From the NCBI GenBank assembly GCA_964571805.1, contig CAZNDI010000003.1, positions 1-36,800 on the forward strand: a DNA stretch of 36,800 bases, given 5' to 3'. Shown in pieces: positions 31,184-36,800 of this stretch. The stretch comes from JAUHWS01 sp964571805 (GTDB taxonomy: Bacteria > Patescibacteriota > Gracilibacteria > UM-FILTER-43-11). Position 1 is the first letter of the stretch. Every line of letters begins with the position of its first letter. The notes below the pieces were generated by a model, which was not told where the DNA came from, searched no databases, and was given only the letters and a program-made list of their open reading frames with translations. Position numbers and translations under genes: made by a program.

Positions 31184-32685
31184 ATGAGAGGTTGGCCCGT
31201 CATCTCTTCAGGCTGAGACAAACCCATGAGCTTGAGGATCGTAGGAGCCACATCGGCTAGACCTCCATCGGCCACTCTGACAATGGTTTTTTGAGGGTCA
31301 GCCACTAAAAAAATGACAGGATTCATGGAATGAGAAGGTTTTTGGGAACCATCAGGATAAAGCATGTCGTCTGCGTTCCCATGATCACCCGTAATGAGGA
31401 GGGTGTAGCCAGCCTTCATGGCTGCTTCGTAAGCTCTACCAAGACATTCATCGATGACTTCAACAGCCTTAACAGTGGGCTCATACTCCCCAGAATGACC
31501 CACCAAATCACAATTGGCATAATTGACGACAATGAGTTCGTGTTCAGCTTTTTGTAAAGCTCTAAGAATTTCATCGGTTATTTCTCGGGCCGACATTTCA
31601 GGTTTTTGGGCATAACTAGAAACCTTGTGAGAATCCACCAAAATACGATCTTCATCGGGATAAGGGGCTTCCACTTGTGAATTGAAAAAATAAGTGACAT
31701 GAGCGTACTTCTCCGTTTCAGCAATACGAAGTTGTTTGCGGTGATTTTTTGAAAGCCACTCTCCTAAATTGTTGTGAATTACAGGCGTTTCAAAGGCAAC
31801 CGGTGCATGTTGGGAATAGGGTCCCATACAAACAAATTTAAGGTGATGAAGAGACGTTTCAAACGCTTTGAAATCAGAATCAACAAAAGCAGACGTCAAC
31901 TGCCTGGTTCTATCGGTTCTAAAATTAAAGAAAATCACAGCGTCGCCTTCTTTGACCAAGCCCTCTCTGTCCACAAGAATAGGAGGTAAATAATAATCTG
32001 TGAGAGTCGGGTCTAGAGTGTAAAAATGATCCACGGCTTCAAGGGGGCTCAAAAAAACCTCTCCTTTGCCAAGAGTCATCAAATCGTAAGCTGCCTGAGT
32101 TCGATCCCAATTATGATCGCGGTCCATGGCATAATAACGACCCACCACCGTGGCAATTTTGCCCACTCCCAATTCATCTATTTTGGCTTGAAGTTGAGTG
32201 AGATAGGTTTTAACACTCCGCTCTTCCACATCGCGTCCATCGGCAATACAATGGACATAAACCTCGGATAAATTTTCCTTTTTGGCCCATTCGAGAAGCG
32301 CGAAAAGATGGTGTAACTCAGAATGAACGCCCTTGTCAGAAATCATCCCCAAAAGATGCAGAGCTTTATTTTGATGCTTTGCATGATCAAAAGCCTGTTT
32401 TAAGGCGGGATTATTTTGAAGCGTGCCATCTTTAATGGCCCAATTGATGGCCAAAAGGAATTGAGGCGTAATTCGGCCGGCTCCGAGGGTGAAATGCCCC
32501 ACTTCTGAACCTCCCATATTGCCCTCAGTGAGCCCCACTGCCTCACCATTGGATTGTAAAAGGGAGAAAGGGTATTTAGCCCGAAGTTCATCTAAATGAG
32601 GCGTAGGGGCATTTTTGATGGCATTCCCTTTGCCTTCTGGTCCTTCACCAAAGCCATCTAAAATAAGGAGGAGAACGTTGCTCAT
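31180..32685 (-). CDS. gpmI: 2,3-bisphosphoglycerate-independent phosphoglycerate mutase
   Basis: A 501-residue cofactor-independent mutase interconverting 3- and 2-phosphoglycerate with two Mn ions. It begins with the metal motif LLLILDGFGEG (Asp10). The phosphorylated Ser60 lies in GNMGGSEVGHFTLGAGR; GNMGNSEVGH is more usual, so Asn is replaced by Gly. HCIADGRDV, the substrate-site VGRYYAMDRDHNWDR, NFRTDRTRQL, NYANCDLVGHSGE and LLITGDHGNADDM follow in the expected order. Length is normal. Upstream lies a perfect 21-bp tandem duplication that starts 1 bp before the ATG. Confidence 0.95.
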   Translation of the reverse strand: MSNVLLLILDGFGEGPEGKGNAIKNAPTPHLDELRAKYPFSLLQSNGEAVGLTEGNMGGSEVGHFTLGAGRITPQFLLAINWAIKDGTLQNNPALKQAFDHAKHQNKALHLLGMISDKGVHSELHHLFALLEWAKKENLSEVYVHCIADGRDVEERSVKTYLTQLQAKIDELGVGKIATVVGRYYAMDRDHNWDRTQAAYDLMTLGKGEVFLSPLEAVDHFYTLDPTLTDYYLPPILVDREGLVKEGDAVIFFNFRTDRTRQLTSAFVDSDFKAFETSLHHLKFVCMGPYSQHAPVAFETPVIHNNLGEWLSKNHRKQLRIAETEKYAHVTYFFNSQVEAPYPDEDRILVDSHKVSSYAQKPEMSAREITDEILRALQKAEHELIVVNYANCDLVGHSGEYEPTVKAVEVIDECLGRAYEAAMKAGYTLLITGDHGNADDMLYPDGSQKPSHSMNPVIFLVADPQKTIVRVADGGLADVAPTILKLMGLSQPEEMTGQPLI

Positions 32686-32757
32686 GATTTAAAATTGAAG
32701 ATTGAAGATTTAAAATTGAAGATTGAAGGCATTGAAGATTCTGATTAATTTTCAATC
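32686..32757. repeat. Heptamer-built tandem repeat upstream of gpmI
   Basis: Two identical 21-bp units (32686-32706, 32707-32727), each made of three heptamers GATTTAA-AATTGAA-GATTGAA. A degraded stretch with ATTGAA GATT follows, then an inverted TTCAATC (32751-32757). It occupies the gpmI leader between the divergent gpmI and relA/spoT genes. Confidence 0.85.
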
Positions 32758-32781
32758 TTTAATGCGCAGTTTACAGGAAAT

Positions 32782-32810
32782 TTGCTCAAAAACCAGTTCT
32801 TTGCTAAAAT
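32782..32810 (+). promoter_or_regulatory. Promoter of relA/spoT
   Basis: TTGCTC (32782-32787), 17-bp spacer, TAAAAT (32805-32810), start near 32817, about 20 nt above the GTG start at 32838. Confidence 0.5.
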
Positions 32811-32837
32811 AAAATGTAATCACTCATCCTCAGCCTC

Positions 32838-34991
32838 GTGAAAAAAGCCCACATCAAAGACATTTTGAAGGAAGCGAAAAAATATCTCCCCCACGTGAAT
32901 GAGGAGCGGATTTTGAATGCTTATAAATTTGCAGAAAAAGCCCACGAAGGTGTCTTTCGATCCAGTGGAGAACCTTATATTCAACACCCGCTCGAAACCA
33001 CAGCCATTCTGATGGAATTGAAACCCGATGAAGACTCCATCATTGCCGCCCTTTTACATGATGTTTTGGAAGATACGGAAGTGACTGAAGAAGAGATTGA
33101 AAAGAAATTTGGAGCTCCCCTGATGCCCCTTTTGAAGGGGCTAGAAAAATTGGGAAAAATCAGCTATCAAGGGAAAGAAAGGCAGGTGGAAAATTTGAGA
33201 AAAATGTTCATGGCCATGGCCAAAGACATTCGGGTGATTTTAATCAAATTGTGTGACCGGCTTCACAACATGCGGACACTAGGTTCATTGAAAGAAGAAA
33301 AACAAAAACGAATTGCAGATGAGACCCTGAGCATTTATTCCCCCATTGCTGGCCGACTGGGTATTTTCAATCTCAAAAACGAATTGGATGACTTGTGTTT
33401 CAAATATTTACATCCAAAAGAATATCAAGAAATCATCAAAGATTTGGAGACCGCCACAGGCATTCAAAAAAATATCACACGAAAAGGCGCTGCCATGCTC
33501 CGTAAATTACTGGAAGAAAATAATATTAAAGCAGAAGTCGAAGGCCGAGTGAAACATGCTTATAGTATTTATAAAAAGTTAAAACGAAAAAATAAAAATT
33601 ATGTTTCCGAGCTCTATGATATTTTTGCCTTACGTATCATTGTTGAAACCGAAGCCCAATGCTATCAGGTTTTAGGCATCATCCACAAAGAATGGACGCC
33701 TCTGACCCGACGTTTTAAAGATTATATTGCCAACAAAAAAAGCAACGATTACCAAAGTTTGCACACCACGGTCATTGGCATGGTGCCGAATGTGAACAAT
33801 CAACCCATTGAAATTCAAATTCGAACTCGACAAATGGATGAAGTGGCCAAGTACGGAATCGCCGCTCACTGGCAATATAAAGAAAAGGGGGGGTACTCGA
33901 TTTCTATGTCACAGGACAAACTCAATTGGGTTCAAAATCTGGTCTCTCTTCATGAAAACCTCAAAAGTAATTCTGAATTTGTAGAAACCCTCAACACAGA
34001 TATTTTTCATGATCGTATTTTTTGCCTAACACCAAAAGGAGACATAAAAGATTTACCTGTGGGCTCAACACCCATTGATTTTGCCTACGCTGTTCATACG
34101 GATATCGGCCACAAATGCAAGGGGGCCAAAGTGGATGGAAGAATCGTCCCTTTAGATTATCAGCTCAAAAATAACGAGGTCGTGGAATTGATAACAGGCA
34201 ACACCAATGCACCAAATCGCTATTGGTTATCTTTTGTCGTGACGTCTAATGCTCAAAATAGTATCAAGCATTGGTTCAACACTCAGGAAAAGGGAAATTT
34301 GATCAAAGGCGGGAAAGATCTGCTCAACACTCATCTCAAACGTTTAGGCCTCAAGCCTTTGAGCGGAGATTTAGGACTGTTGAAAAACTATTCGGACAAT
34401 AAAAAAATGACAATCCGAGAGCGAGAAGAACTATTAGAAAAAGTAGGAAATGGATCGGTCGACCCCGTCAGTGTGATTAAAAAAATCATCCCCCCCGAAG
34501 CTTTGACCTCAAAACAGGTGAATCAAACGATCAAGAACGAAGTCTTGGCAGACAATGTGAACGTAAAGGTGGATGACATTTTAATCACGGGTCAAAAAGG
34601 CTATAAAAGCCAAATTGCCACCTGTTGTGAGCCCACTGTGGAGAATCGAATCATTGGGTATGTGACGCGAGGCCGAGGCATCACCATACATAAGGAGGGG
34701 TGCAAGGTTTTGCGAGGAAACGACAAAAATAGGCTCATTGAGGCCTCCTGGGGCACTAAAACCATCCCCACCTACTCGGCTCGTCTTGAAATTGAAAAAC
34801 GCTCGCGTATTGGCCTTTTACGAGACATTGCTGAAGTTTTTGTTCAAAATGACCTTTCGATCATTGATCTAAAAATAGGAAAGACCCTCATTATTGATAC
34901 AATTGTAGGTAACATTGACACCCTGGACCGCTTGATAGAGCAACTCAAAGCCATCCCGGACATTTATGATGTCCTGGAATTGAGGAAATAA
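32838..34991 (+). CDS. Bifunctional (p)ppGpp synthetase/hydrolase (RSH)
   Basis: A 717-residue Rel/Spo protein that makes and removes the alarmone (p)ppGpp. The HD hydrolase domain is intact: His50, then AALLHDVLEDT with His74, Asp75, Glu78 and Asp79. The synthetase domain has ELYDIFALRIIV, RRFKDYIANKKSNDYQSLHTTV and IQIRTRQMDEVAKYGIAAHW. The RFKD box is the RxKD type of bifunctional enzymes rather than ExDD of RelA. TGS (DRIFCLTPKGDIKDLPVGSTPIDFAY), a CC-containing segment and a C-terminal ACT domain follow. The start is GTG, without SD. Two heptamer-phased repeat arrays flank this gene. Confidence 0.94.
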   Translation: MKKAHIKDILKEAKKYLPHVNEERILNAYKFAEKAHEGVFRSSGEPYIQHPLETTAILMELKPDEDSIIAALLHDVLEDTEVTEEEIEKKFGAPLMPLLKGLEKLGKISYQGKERQVENLRKMFMAMAKDIRVILIKLCDRLHNMRTLGSLKEEKQKRIADETLSIYSPIAGRLGIFNLKNELDDLCFKYLHPKEYQEIIKDLETATGIQKNITRKGAAMLRKLLEENNIKAEVEGRVKHAYSIYKKLKRKNKNYVSELYDIFALRIIVETEAQCYQVLGIIHKEWTPLTRRFKDYIANKKSNDYQSLHTTVIGMVPNVNNQPIEIQIRTRQMDEVAKYGIAAHWQYKEKGGYSISMSQDKLNWVQNLVSLHENLKSNSEFVETLNTDIFHDRIFCLTPKGDIKDLPVGSTPIDFAYAVHTDIGHKCKGAKVDGRIVPLDYQLKNNEVVELITGNTNAPNRYWLSFVVTSNAQNSIKHWFNTQEKGNLIKGGKDLLNTHLKRLGLKPLSGDLGLLKNYSDNKKMTIREREELLEKVGNGSVDPVSVIKKIIPPEALTSKQVNQTIKNEVLADNVNVKVDDILITGQKGYKSQIATCCEPTVENRIIGYVTRGRGITIHKEGCKVLRGNDKNRLIEASWGTKTIPTYSARLEIEKRSRIGLLRDIAEVFVQNDLSIIDLKIGKTLIIDTIVGNIDTLDRLIEQLKAIPDIYDVLELRK

Positions 34992-35005
34992 TATGTACCA
35001 AAAAT

Positions 35006-35061
35006 AGTGGTCAGTGGCTAGTTTTTACTAACCACTGACCACTAGCCACTACGCACTTTTT
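35006..35061. repeat. Strict heptamer array between relA/spoT and tig
   Basis: Eight heptamers in exact phase: AGTGGTC, AGTGGCT, AGTTTTT, ACTAACC, ACTGACC, ACTAGCC, ACTACGC, ACTTTTT. The left three are the inverse of the right ones (ACTNNCC family), giving large alternative hairpins: GTGGTCAGTGG with CCACTGACCAC, or AGTGGCTAGT with ACTAGCCACT. It lies 15 bp past the relA/spoT stop and runs into the tig stop codon. It may act as a bidirectional terminator (TTTTT at its end on the plus strand). Confidence 0.88.
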
Positions 35062-36355
35062 AAACCACAAACATTTTTATCAATTTATCGGCTGACAGAC
35101 TGTTTTTAAGTTGTCGGTAGGCTTCTGAATCCTTTTTATAATAATCAAGTATTTCTTGGGGAGAGTCATTGGGATATTTGGCAATCATTTCTTGAATTTT
35201 GGCTTCCAATTCTTCTTCCGTCGCATGCACGTCTTCTTGCTTGATGATTTCATTGACGGCTAAACGCGCTAAAAGTCGTTCTTCAGCCCCTTTACGATGA
35301 TCATTGGCAAAATCTTCTTCGGTTTTTTTAAGGTGGGTTAAATACTGATCCCAAGCCAGACCTTGTTGAGCCGCCTGCTTCTTTTTTTCTTCTTTAAGAA
35401 GGGCTATTTCGTCTTGAATCAAGGAATCTGGAAGTTCTGCCTGAGTGATCTTAACAATTTCTTGCACCACTTGATTGTCGACTTCAGACTGAGCTCTATG
35501 CTTCATTTCTTCAAATAAATCGGCTTCAATCCTTTTTTTGAAGGCTTCAATAGATTGTTTCTCTCCCGACATTTTTTCAATCATTTCTTCATCGAGCGAC
35601 TGGAGTTCTTTTTCTTCTAAGCGGCCTAATTTAAGCTTAAATTTGACCTTTTGACCCTGCATTTGTTTGGCGTGATAATCTTTAGGAAAATCGATGTCGA
35701 ATTCTTTTTCTTCCATGACCTTCATGCCCACCACTTGCTCTTCGAAGCCAGGAATCATGGTTTTTGAACCCAAAATAACGGGATGATTTTTACTGGCCGT
35801 ATTGGGAATGGATTTTCCCTCTGCATCAAAGCCTTCAAAATCAAGTTCCACTCGATCCCCTTCTTTGGCTTCTCTTTCTACATCTTTCCAGGTAGCAAAA
35901 CGGCTCATGAGCATTTCAACAGTTTCATCAACTTCTTTGTCTTCCACTTTGATCTCTTTGGCCTTCACTTTAATTTTTTTATAATCTCCCAACTTGACTT
36001 CGGGCATCACAGAAACTGTAGCCGTATAGATCAATTCATCTCCTTCATTTTTTACGGGTGTTTTGACTTCAATTTTGGGCGATTCAATCACAAACAAGTC
36101 GTGCTCTTTAACAGCCCTAGAATAACTGAGTGGAATGAGGTGTTCCATGGTATAGCCTTGGATTGTAGCCTCACTGACGCGCTCTCGAATGACTAGTTCA
36201 GGGATGTGCCCCGGACGAAAACCATCGACTTTAAGCTCTTTGCTGATTGCGTCTATCGCGGCTTTTTCTGCCTGAATATAATCGGCATAAGGGACCTGAA
36301 TGGTGATTTCAACTTGAGATTTAGGGAGTTTTTTAACAACTGCTGTCATATACAT
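35060..36355 (-). CDS. tig: Trigger factor
   Basis: About 431 residues from ATG 36355; ATG 36349 and a TTG at 36373 are alternatives. A ribosome-associated chaperone and peptidyl-prolyl isomerase that meets nascent chains. The N-terminal ribosome-binding domain includes the signature region GFRPGHIPELVIRERV (the usual GFRxGKxP has His for Lys here). The FKBP-type domain is GDRVELDFEGFDAEGK to KVKFKLKLGRLEEKELQSLDEE, and the long helical C-terminal arms follow. Length is normal. A promoter with 17-bp spacing lies upstream; no SD. The 3' end abuts the heptamer array. Confidence 0.92.
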   Translation of the reverse strand: MYMTAVVKKLPKSQVEITIQVPYADYIQAEKAAIDAISKELKVDGFRPGHIPELVIRERVSEATIQGYTMEHLIPLSYSRAVKEHDLFVIESPKIEVKTPVKNEGDELIYTATVSVMPEVKLGDYKKIKVKAKEIKVEDKEVDETVEMLMSRFATWKDVEREAKEGDRVELDFEGFDAEGKSIPNTASKNHPVILGSKTMIPGFEEQVVGMKVMEEKEFDIDFPKDYHAKQMQGQKVKFKLKLGRLEEKELQSLDEEMIEKMSGEKQSIEAFKKRIEADLFEEMKHRAQSEVDNQVVQEIVKITQAELPDSLIQDEIALLKEEKKKQAAQQGLAWDQYLTHLKKTEEDFANDHRKGAEERLLARLAVNEIIKQEDVHATEEELEAKIQEMIAKYPNDSPQEILDYYKKDSEAYRQLKNSLSADKLIKMFVV

Positions 36356-36376
36356 GGAGGTTAAATGGGCCAAATC

Positions 36377-36405
36377 ATCCTACCTGAAGTGGTTCCAAAT
36401 GACAA
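36377..36405 (-). promoter_or_regulatory. Promoter of tig
   Basis: Minus-strand TTGTCA (36400-36405), 17-bp spacer, TAGGAT (36377-36382); start near 36370, just above the ATG at 36355. Confidence 0.55.
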
Positions 36406-36414
36406 TTTATATTC

Positions 36415-36800
36415 TTATGATTTGGCACTGAGGGCTGCAAGTTGTCTAGAATGATTTTTTATCGCCGCCTTCATTGAAGGAAGGTCTTCAATTTCTTCTA
36501 AAATGTAGTCGACTTTCTCGTGGAGCATCATGACAGAAACGTCTCCTTCTTTGATCTGCATCAGATCGTCTTGCATTTTTTCAAGGAGCACACCATTGTA
36601 GTGCGTCTCAATAGACCATTCTTCAACCTTAGCTCCCAGTGAAGTGATTTCCCCAGAGTTTTTATCGACTTTGACTCCGAGTGAACTGATGTTCTTGGAA
36701 TTCTCTTCAACCTTGGTTCCCAGTGAAGTGATATCTTTGGAATTCTCTTCAACCTTGGCTCCCAGTGAAGTGATATCTTTGGAATTCTCTTCAACCTTGG
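36415..36800 (-). CDS. Coiled-coil protein with 14-residue repeats, 5' end outside window
   Basis: The reading frame enters from the window edge and ends with TAA at 36415-36417, giving 127 visible residues. It starts with at least four copies of a 14-residue unit, KVEENSKDITSLGA (two coiled-coil heptads), the first two nearly identical at DNA level. A unique helical tail follows (HYNGVLLEKMQDDLMQIKEGDVSVMMLHEKVDYILEEIEDLPSMKAA). No enzyme motif is visible. It is probably a rod-forming or oligomerising protein; the N-terminal part is needed to name it. Confidence 0.75.
   Translation of the reverse strand, partial: KVEENSKDITSLGAKVEENSKDITSLGTKVEENSKNISSLGVKVDKNSGEITSLGAKVEEWSIETHYNGVLLEKMQDDLMQIKEGDVSVMMLHEKVDYILEEIEDLPSMKAAIKNHSRQLAALSAKS
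36613..36798 (-). repeat. 42-bp tandem repeat within the coiled-coil gene
   Basis: Units at 36757-36798, 36715-36756 (one difference), 36673-36714 and 36631-36672, with a partial fifth to 36613. They probably continue beyond the window edge. Confidence 0.85.

Noticed and set aside
36561..36794. 77-aa repeat-rich frame on the minus strand
   Set aside because: It is another frame of the 42-bp repeats. The frame that reads KVEENSKDITSLGA continues into a normal C-terminus and stop, so it is the coding one.
1..36800. Recoded UGA (code 25, as in Gracilibacteria)
   Set aside because: TGA is used as a normal stop, for example for the DHH gene at 72-74, and conserved proteins show no in-frame TGA.

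Overview
The window reads as a contiguous piece of a bacterial chromosome of moderate, somewhat AT-rich composition, using the standard code (TGA is used as a stop). The mix of a reduced-style peptidoglycan set (frameshifted murC, a MurE-like ligase, murJ, an FtsB/DivIC-like protein), stringent-response and translation housekeeping genes (relA/spoT, tig, miaB, truB, tRNA-fMet), archaeal-type versions of triosephosphate isomerase and PEP carboxylase, and many short lineage-restricted proteins suggests a Candidate Phyla Radiation bacterium, possibly near Peregrinibacteria. This placement is inference. Most native genes show no Shine-Dalgarno (SD) sequence, while several clean -35/-10 promoters with 16-18 bp spacers can be read.

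Layout. 0-3.4 kb: a DHH phosphoesterase with a long Pro-rich tail and murC broken by a G9 tract, both on the minus strand. 3.4-4.1 kb: FtsB/DivIC-like gene and initiator tRNA. 4.1-7.0 kb: a VirD4/HerA-type ATPase. 7.2-15.7 kb: a plus-strand run with miaB, an unknown protein, a Fic protein overlapping a GT4 glycosyltransferase, a patatin-like lipase, recJ and carA. 15.7-18.5 kb: a 643-aa unknown divergent from a HTH/coiled-coil/membrane-anchored protein, with an operator-like palindrome between them. 18.6-21.5 kb: archaeal-type tpiA, a small unknown, an MscS channel and truB. 21.5-24.0 kb: an accessory island (four-helix-bundle protein, degenerate SDR, foreign-looking cupin, TrmB-like regulator) bracketed by three arrays of a 12-bp repeat (consensus CGGYCCACAATY) that reach into the 5' end of truB and the 3' end of the MurE-like gene. 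24.0-27.7 kb: MurE-like ligase, an ORF6N gene, a GC-rich segment with a small Cys-rich lipoprotein, a truncated second ORF6N copy, and a small unknown. 27.8-36.8 kb: archaeal-type PEP carboxylase, murJ, a small membrane protein, gpmI, relA/spoT, tig and a truncated coiled-coil gene with 42-bp repeats.

How the genes fit together: gpmI and tpiA serve triose/lower glycolysis, and PEP carboxylase draws on PEP just below it. murC, the MurE-like ligase and murJ act in peptidoglycan precursor synthesis and export. RSH, trigger factor, MiaB, TruB and tRNA-fMet serve translation and its control. The most unusual material is the short-period repeat arrays: the 12-mer family around the accessory island, and three heptamer-phased arrays (11.75, 32.69 and 35.01 kb) with inverted halves. 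Two of the heptamer arrays flank relA/spoT.
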